Shown one piece after another: positions 53,756 through 62,019 of a stretch of 64,000 nt of DNA (the stretch's first letter is position 1; every line of letters starts with the position of its first letter). This DNA comes from Haladaptatus sp. DJG-WS-42 (GTDB lineage Archaea > Halobacteriota > Halobacteria > Halobacteriales > Halococcaceae). A program made the position numbers and the translations under genes. The stretch spans positions 2,038,422 through 2,102,421 of the forward strand of contig NZ_CP147243.1 of the NCBI RefSeq assembly GCF_037198285.1. Reading direction: 5' to 3'. The notes beneath the pieces were generated by a model. The model did not search any database, was not told the origin of the DNA, and worked only from the letters and a program-made list of their open reading frames with translations.

Positions 53756-53890
53756 CCACCCGTGAATGTCTGTTAATTGCGAAACACTATCCGGGTTGTA
53801 TCTGTACGCTGTCGTGTAATGCATGCTTTCGCGAACACGTTCCGTTCAATCTGAATAAACGCCATAACACGCCCAGTTCGGGCGAATAAG

Positions 53891-53916
53891 GCAGATACGG
53901 GCAAAATAGTATCTGC
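53891..53916. repeat. inverted repeat GCAGATAC-N10-GTATCTGC
   Basis: Perfect 8-bp arms with a 10-base spacer in the padR/DUF7344 intergenic region. Total length fits a dimeric winged-helix operator or a small hairpin. PadR is the nearest dimeric candidate; binding is inference. Confidence 0.6.
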
Positions 53917-53934
53917 TTTCACCACGGTAACCAC

Positions 53935-53976
53935 ACCGATTAGGAGATACCTGTTCCTGACGTATCATTAATCGGT
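53935..53976. repeat. inverted repeat ACCGATTA-N26-TAATCGGT
   Basis: Perfect 8-bp arms, 26-base spacer; outside the arms further AACCA/GGTT pairing is partly possible with one shift. It lies beside a TATA-like TTTATAAC, upstream of the DUF7344 gene at 54090. Confidence 0.5.
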
Positions 53977-54089
53977 GGTTTATAACGACTCTGTAACAAA
54001 GTCGGTCGCTCAAGTATAGGTGGTTGTTCGGGCACATGATGCACACAAGGGTGGGCAGGGATGTCCGTGGTCGCTCTCAGGAGCTGAAC

Positions 54090-54641
54090 ATGTCACAGAC
54101 GACGGATACACTCTCAAAAGATAACATATTCGAGGTATTGAGCAGTTCTCGGCGTAGATACGTCATCTACTACCTCTACTCGCACGAGGGAAAAGCAGAG
54201 CTGAAAGAGTTGGCGACACACATCGCCGCGTGGGAAAGTGGTGAGCCACTCGACGCCATCACTGATGAAGAGACCAGACGAGTCTACATCTCGCTCTACC
54301 AGACGCATCTGCCCAAACTCGCCGAGTTCGACATCGTTCGCTACGATAGCGACGCCCGTATTGCAGAACTCACCGCCAAGGCAACCCAACTGTCTCGCTA
54401 TCTCGACTCAGAGCCAGCGCCGACGCTTCCGTGGCCGCTCTACTACGCGGTCCTCTCGGTCGTCAGTTTGTTCTTGCTTGTTGGGTTATGGCTGCAGTTT
54501 CCACCATTTAACTCGATGAACGGCACCTCTGTCGCGTTCATCATCGCGATCGGCGTCATTGGTATCACGGTCGTCCACTATCTCTACACCCGCCAACGCG
54601 GCGGGAAGGATATGACCTCAATTGAGTCGCTTATCGAATGA
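54090..54641 (+). CDS. DUF7344-type regulator with two membrane helices
   Basis: A 183-residue protein, paralogue of the gene at 21347. The N-terminal domain has IFEVLSSSRRRYVIYYLYSHEGKAELKELATHIAAWE and RVYISLYQTHLPKLAEFDIVRYD. Two helices follow (about 113-135 and 145-165). It should be a membrane-tethered winged-helix regulator. ATG at 54090 (MSQTTDTLSKD) is favoured; an upstream ATG would add 22 residues unlike the family. The stop is followed by the Nudix gene 65 bases later. Targets unknown; it brackets the glycan region with its paralogue. Confidence 0.78.
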   Translation: MSQTTDTLSKDNIFEVLSSSRRRYVIYYLYSHEGKAELKELATHIAAWESGEPLDAITDEETRRVYISLYQTHLPKLAEFDIVRYDSDARIAELTAKATQLSRYLDSEPAPTLPWPLYYAVLSVVSLFLLVGLWLQFPPFNSMNGTSVAFIIAIGVIGITVVHYLYTRQRGGKDMTSIESLIE

Positions 54642-54705
54642 CCAACAATCGGGATGGTCTTTAGGTCGAGAGTAACTAATGTGACGGCTCTCGTTTTTGT
54701 TTCCC

Positions 54706-55143
54706 ATGATTTCACAGTGGGTGGACACTGTCCCCAAAGCCTGTGCTTACGTCACCCGAGAGGTCGATGGCTGCCCGCAGTTGCTCGTGTTCAACGAGGC
54801 TGCCGTTTCCGGTCTGCAGATTCCAAAAGGCACCATCGAGCACGCAGAGTCGCCGTACGAAGCCGTGCTCAGAGAGGTCGCAGAGGAAAGCGGGCTCACC
54901 GACTTCTCAGCCATCCGCCCACTCGGTGCAGATACGTGGACGCGCGAGAAAGCAGACCGCCTGAAACACTACCGCAGATATTTCTTTCACCTCGAAGTCG
55001 ATGAGCAGCGCGACGCGTGGGACCACACCGTCACGGGTCGGGGCGAAGAGGTCGGTGACGTGTATTCGTACTCGTGGGTGCCATTGCCGACCGATGCCAC
55101 GTTCAGACAGAATCTCGACGCACAGCTCTCGAAGCTCGTCTAA
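54706..55143 (+). CDS. Nudix hydrolase
   Basis: A 145-residue Nudix protein with the full 23-residue box (residues 42-64): Gly42, Glu48, Arg56-Glu57, Glu60-Glu61 and Gly63 are all in place, so magnesium-dependent diphosphatase activity is likely. N-terminal strand KACAYVTREVDGCPQLLVF supports the fold. The substrate is unclear; Ap4A-like or nucleotide-sugar diphosphates are possible. Start ATG 54706. It overlaps the convergent HalOD1 stop by four bases. Confidence 0.9.
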   Translation: MISQWVDTVPKACAYVTREVDGCPQLLVFNEAAVSGLQIPKGTIEHAESPYEAVLREVAEESGLTDFSAIRPLGADTWTREKADRLKHYRRYFFHLEVDEQRDAWDHTVTGRGEEVGDVYSYSWVPLPTDATFRQNLDAQLSKLV

Positions 55144-55484
55144 CGCTGGTCTGCGAGCCGTACCGTGGTTTCGTGGTGGGGTGTAATCGAGATGTGGCCG
55201 CTGCTGTGGACGCTCACCTCGTAGTTTTGGATTGAAAAATGGATGTACCCAGCGCCGCGCGGTCGTCCGTCCGGCTGAGCGTGAAACAGGCGGTCAAGGG
55301 CGTCAGGGTCGATGACGTCGTTGAGCGGGCCAAGTTCGTTCGGTGATTGCTCACTAATCGACGTGAGCGCGTCCATGATTGTCGTTCCGATGCCGTCGTT
55401 GCCCGGTTCGTGGTAGCTGTGATAGGCCTTTGCGTGTTGCTCGTGCAACGGTACCGTTCGGTTAGCAGTTTGGTGTGAATCCAT
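55140..55484 (-). CDS. HalOD1 output domain protein
   Basis: A 114-residue protein matching the HalOD1 haloarchaeal output domain: IMDALTSISEQSPNELGPLNDVIDPDALDRLFHA followed by the beta-hairpin GYIHFSIQNYEVSVHSSGHISI. The N-terminal 35 residues are polar and His-rich. HalOD1 domains occur at the ends of signalling proteins or alone; the ligand or partner is unknown. It is convergent with the Nudix gene. No receiver domain is attached here. Confidence 0.82.
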   Translation of the reverse strand: MDSHQTANRTVPLHEQHAKAYHSYHEPGNDGIGTTIMDALTSISEQSPNELGPLNDVIDPDALDRLFHAQPDGRPRGAGYIHFSIQNYEVSVHSSGHISITPHHETTVRLADQR

Positions 55485-55843
55485 CGTAGGTGGGGTGAAA
55501 TATGGGGGTGCTCAAATACGTGCGTGCATCGTGTTGACTGCGGATTTTCTACATTCGCTTGTGAGTCGAACCAGTATATAGTCATTCGGGTTTCGGCGGC
55601 ACATAAATACAAAATTGTTTTGAAATACTGAGTGTCTGCAATATCTAGATGGGCGTTCTAGGGGTAGTATATTCGGGTTAATCCATATAGTGGTTCAAAT
55701 ACTATGTCTCCGCTATCTGGTAAATTTGTCGAACAATCTGCCAGTGGCCACATTATTTAAATACGGTGTTCTGCACCGCTACCGGCCCAGATTGCCGACA
55801 CCTGGTGCTGTGTGGTCGTCGAACGCCGGAAAACTCTCAGCAG
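55485..55843. other. gene-free AT-rich spacer
   Basis: A gap of 359 bases upstream of the HalOD1 start and downstream of the GGGP synthase stop. GC is low in its middle (about 55600-55770). No gene-like frame; a 77-codon open frame on the plus strand has non-protein composition. A short T-arm-like sequence near 55691 is not part of a tRNA. Confidence 0.55.
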
Positions 55844-56548
55844 TTAGTTCGCGTCTTTTGCGCCGCGAACGGTCGCTTCGACGGCATCAACGCCCTCGTC
55901 GTGAACGAGGTCACCAACGATGATGGTATCGGAGACTTCCGCCATCTCGTAGGCCGTGTCGTAATCACCGATGCCGCCGCCGTAGAACAGCGTCGCGTCG
56001 TCGAGGGCGTCGTGAGCCGCCTTTACGGTCTCTGGGTCGCCAAGCGTACCCGAGTACTCGATGTAGACGATTTCCTGCCCGAACATGTGCTCTGCCACCT
56101 CGGCGTAGGCCGCCACGTCGTCCGGTTCGAGGTCGCAGTTCGCTTGCGTGTACTCAGCGACCGACGACTCGGGGTTGAGGACGATGTAGGCTTCTGTCGT
56201 CGTCATCTCCCAGTCGATGCTGTCGTCTAAGCGAACCCATTCTTTGTGTGCGCCGGTCATCCACGTCATGTCGCCCGCGTTGAACACGACTGGGATGAGG
56301 TAGCCGTCGAGATAATCGGAGTGGACGACCGCCCCGGCGTGGCTCGGTTCGATGTAGAGCGGCGTGTCGTACTTTCCACAGGCATCGACGACGCGAGCCA
56401 TCTTCTCCTCGGTCATGCCCGTCGTGCCACCGATTTCGATGGCATCGGTTCCCGTCGCACACACGTCTTCGAACGTCTCGCCATCGGCGAGTGTCTTGTC
56501 TGGGTCGAGCTTCACGATGTGGTCCCAGTCATCCCACGGATTTCGCAT
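55844..56548 (-). CDS. geranylgeranylglyceryl phosphate synthase
   Basis: A 234-residue PcrB/GGGPS-family TIM-barrel enzyme. It forms the first ether bond of archaeal membrane lipids from sn-glycerol-1-phosphate and geranylgeranyl diphosphate. Motifs include HIVKLDPDK at the N-terminus, [52 protein letters not shown] and [12 protein letters not shown], the phosphate-binding loop. Length is normal for haloarchaea. The stop is followed by the AT-rich spacer. topA is upstream on the same strand, 40 bases away. Confidence 0.94.
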   Translation of the reverse strand: MRNPWDDWDHIVKLDPDKTLADGETFEDVCATGTDAIEIGGTTGMTEEKMARVVDACGKYDTPLYIEPSHAGAVVHSDYLDGYLIPVVFNAGDMTWMTGAHKEWVRLDDSIDWEMTTTEAYIVLNPESSVAEYTQANCDLEPDDVAAYAEVAEHMFGQEIVYIEYSGTLGDPETVKAAHDALDDATLFYGGGIGDYDTAYEMAEVSDTIIVGDLVHDEGVDAVEATVRGAKDAN

Positions 56549-56588
56549 ACGCTTTCAAATCCAACGGCTGACTAAAACCCCTTCGGCC

Positions 56589-59072
56589 TTAGTCTGCTTG
56601 GGCTTGCCACTCGCGGACACGGTCTGCGCTCACGCCCTGTACCTGGTCTGCAACGTCTTCCGGGCTGGCGCTTTTCAGGTCATCTAAGCTCTCGATGCCC
56701 GCATCTTTGAGCTTCTCTGCGGTCTTCTTGCCGACCCCCGATAAATCTTCAATATCTGTCACTTCGTTGCGCGACTTGTACTCGACGTAGTTGCAAATCG
56801 GACAACCGAGTTGCCACGGTTCGTCGCCGCTGTGAACGACGAGTTCCGGCAGGTCGTGTTCCTCACACCGTTCTTCGGTGACCTCAATCTCGCCACGACG
56901 TGGCAGTGGCAGCGAGTAATCACAGTCTGGATAGCGCGTACAGCCGACGAGCCGCGACCCCGTCCGGAGGCGCTTGATGGCGAGTTCGCCGTCGTGTTCC
57001 TCACCGCATTCCGGACAAGTGCCGATGACTTCGTCTTCCTGTTCGTCCGCCTCGTCTGCCTTACACTGCGGACAGCCGTGGACGAACGTCTGACGACCGG
57101 CGAGCATCTTGACGTGGCGCAACTCGTGGTCCTCGCACGTCTCATCTAAGATGAGTGGCTTGCCCGTCGAGGGGAGTGGGAGGGTGTACGTACACTCCGG
57201 ATAGCCGTCACAGCCAACGAAGTACGAACCACGGCGGGAGCGACGAACCAGCAGGTCGTTGCCGCAGTCGGGACACGGCCCGAGCGTCTTGTCCGCCTTG
57301 AGCGACTTCTGGATGTGCTCGCCAATCTTCTCGCGGGAGGCTTCGAGTTCCTCGAACACCTCCTCTAACATCTCCCGTGACTCGGTGGTCACCTCGTCGA
57401 GCGTGGCCTCGCCACGGGCGATTTTCTGCATGTCGGCTTCGAGCTGGCTCGTCATCTCCTCGGTGACGAGGTTTTCTGCGTAATCTTCGCCCGCTTCCAC
57501 GACGGCCATGGCGAGGCGGGTCGGGCGCGGTGGGTCGGATTCGACGTAGCCCCGGTCGTAGAGTTTCTCTAAGGTTTCGTGGCGGGTCGCTTTCGTGCCA
57601 ATCCCCATCTTCTCCATCGTCTCGATGAGCCGTGACTGACCGTATCTGCGCGGCGGCTGGGTCTGTTTGTAGTCGTTTCGCACGTTGCTGACCGCGAGTT
57701 CCTCGCCTTTGTCCACGTCGGGGACGAAGTTCTCGTTGGTTGAATAGTACGGATAGACGGCGTGGTAGCCGGGTTCGAGCAGGCGCTTGCCGTTCGCTTT
57801 GAGGCTGAGGCCTTCTGCCTCCGCGACCACGCGCAGGTGTTCCCACTTCGCGGGGTCTGCACACGTCGCGAAGAAGCGACGAACGACGAGTTCGTACACT
57901 TCCCACTCCGCCTCGCTGATTTCGGTCGGTGTCGGAATCTCGCCCGTCGGGTGAATCGGCGGGTGGTCGGTCGTCTCGCTGTCGCCCCGGGTCGGTTCGA
58001 TGTCCTCGACCTCCAGCAGCGATTTCGCGTCCTCGCCGAAGGTGCGGTGGTTCTGGAACGTTTCCAGTAAGTCGCGCACGTCCAAGTCGTTCGGGTACAC
58101 CGTGTTGTCCGTCCGTGGATAGGTGATGAACCCGGAGGTGTAGAGGTCTTCTGCGATGCTCATCGCGCGCTTTGCCGAGTGGCCGAGCGACCCCGCCGCG
58201 CGGATGAACTGCGTCGTGTTGAACGGCGCTGGCGGGTCGTCGGTGCGCGTCCGGCGGTTGACCGACGTGACCGTCGCCGCGTCCACCGTCTGGAGCGTCT
58301 CGAACACCTCAGCAGCAGTGGCTTCGTCCCAAACCCGCTCTGCTTCCGTGCCGTCGTCTGCCTCGTAGAAGTACTGCGCTTCGAACGCTTCGGCGTCTTT
58401 GGTGAGGTCTGCAAACAGCTCCCAGTAGTCTTCAGGGTCGAACGCCTCGATTTCGCGCTCGCGGTCGACGATGAGTTTGAGCGTCGGACTCTGGACGCGA
58501 CCCACGCTGATGAAGTCGTTGCCCAACTGCCGAGCCGAAAGCGAGAGGAAGCGTGTGAGTGCTGCCCCCCACACGAGGTCGATAATCTGTCGTGCCTCGC
58601 CGGAGGCCGCGAGGTCGAAGTCGAGGTCGTCAGGGTCGTTGAACGCCTTCGTAACCTCGTTTTGCGTAATCGAGGAAAAGCGCACGCGCCTGACGGGTAC
58701 GTCTTCGTTCACTTCGCGGACGAGTTCGTAGGCTTCCTTGCCAATCAACTCGCCTTCGCGGTCGTAGTCGGTCGCAATCGTGACCGCGTCTGCCTTCCGC
58801 GAGTAGAGGCGCAGTGTGCGGACGATGTTCTCTTTGGTCGCCGTTTTGACGACCTGTGCGCCGATGAGCTCGACCGGCTCGACGTCGCGCCAGTCTGAAT
58901 ACTCGGGCGGAAAGTCCACGTCCACGACGTGGCCGGACAGCCCGATGACGCGCTTGTCTGCCCAGCGATAGACGTTGACGCCGTGTTCGCGCTCGACGCT
59001 CGCGTGCTCGCCGGAGAGAATGTCGGCAATGCGGCGGGCAGCGATGTCCTTTTCTGTAATTATCAGCTCCAC
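56589..59072 (-). CDS. topA: DNA topoisomerase I (type IA)
   Basis: An 827-residue type IA topoisomerase. The Toprim domain (1-140) has MELIITEKDIAARRIADIL and the acidic triad DYDREGE (102-108). The active-site tyrosine is Tyr318 in GFITYPRTDNTVYP. After the core come three zinc-ribbon modules (CPDCGND..., CPQCKADE..., CPECGEEHDGELAIKRLRTGS... and CPICNYV) and a C-terminal helix-hairpin-helix (VTDIEDLSGVGKKTAEKL). It relaxes negative supercoils. The C-terminal zinc set and HhH are typical for haloarchaeal TopA. Confidence 0.95.
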   Translation of the reverse strand: MELIITEKDIAARRIADILSGEHASVEREHGVNVYRWADKRVIGLSGHVVDVDFPPEYSDWRDVEPVELIGAQVVKTATKENIVRTLRLYSRKADAVTIATDYDREGELIGKEAYELVREVNEDVPVRRVRFSSITQNEVTKAFNDPDDLDFDLAASGEARQIIDLVWGAALTRFLSLSARQLGNDFISVGRVQSPTLKLIVDREREIEAFDPEDYWELFADLTKDAEAFEAQYFYEADDGTEAERVWDEATAAEVFETLQTVDAATVTSVNRRTRTDDPPAPFNTTQFIRAAGSLGHSAKRAMSIAEDLYTSGFITYPRTDNTVYPNDLDVRDLLETFQNHRTFGEDAKSLLEVEDIEPTRGDSETTDHPPIHPTGEIPTPTEISEAEWEVYELVVRRFFATCADPAKWEHLRVVAEAEGLSLKANGKRLLEPGYHAVYPYYSTNENFVPDVDKGEELAVSNVRNDYKQTQPPRRYGQSRLIETMEKMGIGTKATRHETLEKLYDRGYVESDPPRPTRLAMAVVEAGEDYAENLVTEEMTSQLEADMQKIARGEATLDEVTTESREMLEEVFEELEASREKIGEHIQKSLKADKTLGPCPDCGNDLLVRRSRRGSYFVGCDGYPECTYTLPLPSTGKPLILDETCEDHELRHVKMLAGRQTFVHGCPQCKADEADEQEDEVIGTCPECGEEHDGELAIKRLRTGSRLVGCTRYPDCDYSLPLPRRGEIEVTEERCEEHDLPELVVHSGDEPWQLGCPICNYVEYKSRNEVTDIEDLSGVGKKTAEKLKDAGIESLDDLKSASPEDVADQVQGVSADRVREWQAQAD

Positions 59073-59238
59073 GAGGCAACACCCCGCGAGATTGCAGTCA
59101 TTACCACCGACCTACGCGCAGGTTGTTTCTATACTTTTCGCCGTAAAACCGCCACACAGCGCCCGTGCGCGTCGTGCGCTTGCGCACGCGAGAGTGAAAA
59201 CCGATTGCCTCTTACCCCGTCGCGCCAAAGCCGCGGGC

Positions 59239-59715
59239 ATGGACAAGGGAACCGTCCGCGTCCTCGAATTCATCGCGGCGCAACTCGTTCTCATCTCGGT
59301 GGGCGTCCACCTCTTTCTTGGCATCCCCCGCGTGCTCATCTACGCTCGCCCAAGCGCCGTCTCCTACTATCTGAACTCTGCGGCGTTCCCTGACCCACGC
59401 CCATTTCTGTTCACGGTGTCCGCCGTCGTCGTCCTTGTTGGCCTCTACGCGCTGTTCAACGGGCTTCTCCCCCGCAAGAACCTCTACCTCCTCGGGATTG
59501 CCATGATGTGCACCTACATCGGCAGTTGGGTGCTCTGGCACACCGTCGTCAACCACGGTCAAGTGTTCCTCGCCGCAGGCGGCCACACCCACGGCGGGGG
59601 CATCCTCACGACGGTCATTCAGCACCTCGTCGAAGTGCCCTTAGACGCCGCCTCGAAGCTCTCTGAGGCGGGCGCGGCGCTCATCTTCGGCTTGCTCTAC
59701 TGGAAAACGGATTAG
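59239..59715 (+). CDS. membrane protein, unknown
   Basis: A 158-residue membrane protein with four helices: about 7-27, 53-75, 80-105 and 130-150. VLWHTVVNHGQVFLAAGGHTHGGGILTTVIQHLVEVP contains several His residues near the membrane and could bind metal or haem; no known family motif is recognised. ATG at 59239 is the first with a normal N-terminus (MDKGTVRVLEF). The 3' end overlaps the subtilase-like gene by four bases. Convergent arrangement. Confidence 0.7.
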   Translation: MDKGTVRVLEFIAAQLVLISVGVHLFLGIPRVLIYARPSAVSYYLNSAAFPDPRPFLFTVSAVVVLVGLYALFNGLLPRKNLYLLGIAMMCTYIGSWVLWHTVVNHGQVFLAAGGHTHGGGILTTVIQHLVEVPLDAASKLSEAGAALIFGLLYWKTD

Positions 59716-61292
59716 GGCTCGGTGGCCATGCCGGTATCGCGCGGTTCGTAGGCCTCTTTCGCCCGTTCGTAGGCCGCTGAGACGTTTATTTCGCCGTAGC
59801 CGCTCGCCGCATCCACACCGTCTGCGTCCATGTCGGTGGCCGACTCGGTGAGCAAGTTGGCAATCTCATCGCTCGACAGGCTCGGGTACGCGGATTTCAC
59901 GAGTGCAGCAGCCCCCGCGACGTAGGACGCCGACACGGACGTCCCAGCGGAGACGCCCGCGATGTCAACGCCGCCAACCCCACCCGGCGCGACGAGGTCA
60001 ACGCCGGGGTCGCCCGTTGCGGTCGGCCCGCGCGAGCTAAACGCGGCAACCGACCCGTTCTCGCTCGCGCCCACGGTCACCACCGACGGCGCGGTCGCCG
60101 GGGCGGCGAGACTCCCCTCCGCGGTCGCATACGTCAGCGTGTGGCTGGTCGAAAACAGGTTGAGCGTCGCGTTCCCGGTGGTGTCCTCGCCGTAGATGGC
60201 AACGTAGTACTCGCCTTCGGGAACCACCACGGAGATGCGTTCGAGCCCTGCTTCGCGGCTGGTCGATTTGGCGACGACGGTGTCTTGCCCGCCGGTTTCA
60301 CGAAGCAGATAGAGGTCGTAGTCCTCGCTCGTGTTCCACGAAAGCGTCAGGTGTACCTCGCCCTTGACGGGGTCGCCACCGGCGAGTGCGTTGCCTTCGA
60401 CACCGTCTGCAAACGCGACCCACGGCTCGTCTGAGTCGGTCAGTTTGCCTTGCCAGTGGCGGTCTGCGTAGTTTCCGGCGGAGGTGACAAACAGCACCTC
60501 TTCGCTCGCGCGAGCAGCGATGTCGTTGATTGTGGACTCGCTCTCACCGTGGTCGAAGTAGCTGCCCGCATCGAGAATGATGTCCGCCTCAGAATCAAGT
60601 AACCACGTCACCGCTGCGTCGTACTCGTCGGTCGTCGTCTCTGTGCCAACGTCCGCGAGATAGAGCGTCGCGTTCGGCGCGGTGTCCGCGACGATGCTTG
60701 CGACCGCTGTGCCGTGTGCGTCTGCAGCAGGTGGCGAGTCTTCGGTCGAGAACGTCCGGTACGCGCCGACGGAGTCTGCGATTTCGGGGCTGCTCACGCG
60801 AAAGCCCCTTCCGACGATGCCCACAGTCACGTTTTCACCCGAGATTCCGTCCTGCTGGAGTGCAGCCGCGCCAATCGTCTCGACGCCTGCCGCCACGCGA
60901 TTTTTGAGTCGTGGCATGTGCGGTTGGCTCTCGATGAGGATGGTTTCGGTGCTCGGGTCTGCAGAGAGCATCGTAATCTCAGAATACGGAATCGAACCGT
61001 GGAGATACTGGATGCCTTCACGCTCCTCTACGCGCTCTATCTGGAGACTATGGCCCGTCGGAAGCGGCGCGCCCTGTTTCAACATCACGACGACTTGCGC
61101 GTCGCGGTCTACCTGCTCGTGGCGAAACGACGCTTCGACGGGGCGAATCTGCTCTTCGAGTTGTGCGAGGCGTTCCTGACTCGGCCCGTCGAACTGCTCG
61201 CCCGTATCGAACACGAAACTAGGAGCGACGGCGACAGCCACAAGTGCGAACACCACCGAAAAAGCCGCAAACTGCCCCCAACGCTCCCACAT
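59712..61292 (-). CDS. subtilisin-like (S8) protein lacking the catalytic aspartate
   Basis: A 526-residue exported protein with an N-terminal hydrophobic helix (8-28) and an inhibitor-like segment (about 60-120). The subtilase core has VTVGIVGRGFRV, where the catalytic Asp is replaced by Gly161. His193 (DAHGTAVASI), oxyanion Asn274 (FVTSAGN) and Ser452 (AGTSVSAS) remain. An insertion of about 110 residues (310-390) with HLTLSWNTSEDYDLYLL and VPEGEYYVAIYG looks like a pre-peptidase C-terminal domain. It is the last gene of a two-gene set with the membrane winged-helix regulator. Probably inactive or altered as protease. Confidence 0.85.
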   Translation of the reverse strand: MWERWGQFAAFSVVFALVAVAVAPSFVFDTGEQFDGPSQERLAQLEEQIRPVEASFRHEQVDRDAQVVVMLKQGAPLPTGHSLQIERVEEREGIQYLHGSIPYSEITMLSADPSTETILIESQPHMPRLKNRVAAGVETIGAAALQQDGISGENVTVGIVGRGFRVSSPEIADSVGAYRTFSTEDSPPAADAHGTAVASIVADTAPNATLYLADVGTETTTDEYDAAVTWLLDSEADIILDAGSYFDHGESESTINDIAARASEEVLFVTSAGNYADRHWQGKLTDSDEPWVAFADGVEGNALAGGDPVKGEVHLTLSWNTSEDYDLYLLRETGGQDTVVAKSTSREAGLERISVVVPEGEYYVAIYGEDTTGNATLNLFSTSHTLTYATAEGSLAAPATAPSVVTVGASENGSVAAFSSRGPTATGDPGVDLVAPGGVGGVDIAGVSAGTSVSASYVAGAAALVKSAYPSLSSDEIANLLTESATDMDADGVDAASGYGEINVSAAYERAKEAYEPRDTGMATEP

Positions 61293-61315
61293 ACGTATAC
61301 TCCCGCAATTAATCG

Positions 61316-61951
61316 TTAAATTCTTTCTCTTTTAGGAGTCGTCTGCTCTTGGACGTAGAGCCAGCCTGCGACGAGTGCGAGGACGAGCGCGCCACCGGCG
61401 AAAAACAGCGCACCGGGTGGGACGGCGTCGAAGAACGACAGCACGCTTCCCGACGACCCGACGGAGTCGGGTACGCGCGGGAGGCTTCCGGGGCTGCCAA
61501 CGCCGACGACGGTCGTCTGGACGAGCAGTTCGACGAGCAGGCTGGCGACGGCGAGGACGCCCACGGCGGCGAACAGCCGCTTGAGCGAATCGACGAAGCC
61601 GTCTTTTTTCTCTTCCCGCCCGACGAACACCACGAGCGGTTCCTGTGCCGGGGCATAGACGTTCATCTCACGACCCTTTGGTGAATAGCGCATGTCTGCG
61701 ACGCGAATCAGTCCCGCGTCGTCTAAGTTGGTGAGGTGATGGCGCACGTTTTGGAGCGAGGTCCCCACGGAATCGGCCAACTCAGAGGCTACCTGTGGCT
61801 CTTTGTGGAGTTCCGTGAGAATCGCCCGTGCCGTCTCGGACGCGAGCGACGATAGCAGGTCGCCTGCGTCCTCGTTGTCTAGCCAGAGCGTTCGCAGCTC
61901 GCCCTCTTGGTTCGAGAGGGCATCGCTGTCGGAGGGCATCAACCCTGACAT
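61316..61951 (-). CDS. membrane-anchored winged-helix regulator (ArsR-like)
   Basis: A 211-residue protein. An ArsR-like winged helix spans about 32-95 (ASETARAILTELHKEPQVASELADSVGTSLQNVRHHLTNLDDAGLIRV). Then come a charged stretch and two membrane helices (about 128-148 and 178-200), with an extracytoplasmic loop of about 28 residues between them. The layout (cytoplasmic DNA-binding part, periplasmic-side loop) fits a tethered transcription factor. The downstream subtilase-like gene begins 23 bases later, so they likely act together. ATG at 61951; ATG at 61939 is an alternative. Confidence 0.82.
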   Translation of the reverse strand: MSGLMPSDSDALSNQEGELRTLWLDNEDAGDLLSSLASETARAILTELHKEPQVASELADSVGTSLQNVRHHLTNLDDAGLIRVADMRYSPKGREMNVYAPAQEPLVVFVGREEKKDGFVDSLKRLFAAVGVLAVASLLVELLVQTTVVGVGSPGSLPRVPDSVGSSGSVLSFFDAVPPGALFFAGGALVLALVAGWLYVQEQTTPKRERI

Positions 61952-62019
61952 TGTTCTGGATACGATGTGGAGCCATATTAAGCCCCATTGCCACCCGTCT
62001 AGAATTGTGAACGTCCGTC

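Larger units (their letters stand above)
53723..54089. other. divergent control region between padR and a DUF7344 gene
   Basis: A gene-free stretch of 367 bases, AT-rich. It contains the padR TATA-like box (53748-53755), a perfect 8-bp inverted repeat GCAGATAC/GTATCTGC (53891-53898 and 53909-53916, spacer 10), and a second, ACCGATTA/TAATCGGT (53935-53942 and 53969-53976, spacer 26). A TATA-like TTTATAAC lies at about 53980, just beyond the second repeat. No gene seen. Confidence 0.6.

Noticed and set aside
55680-55923. Possible tRNA (GGTTCAAAT near 55691) and a 77-codon frame
   Set aside because: No acceptor, D or anticodon stems can be built around the T-loop-like bases; the frame is Arg/His-rich at its end where it is antisense to GGGP synthase.
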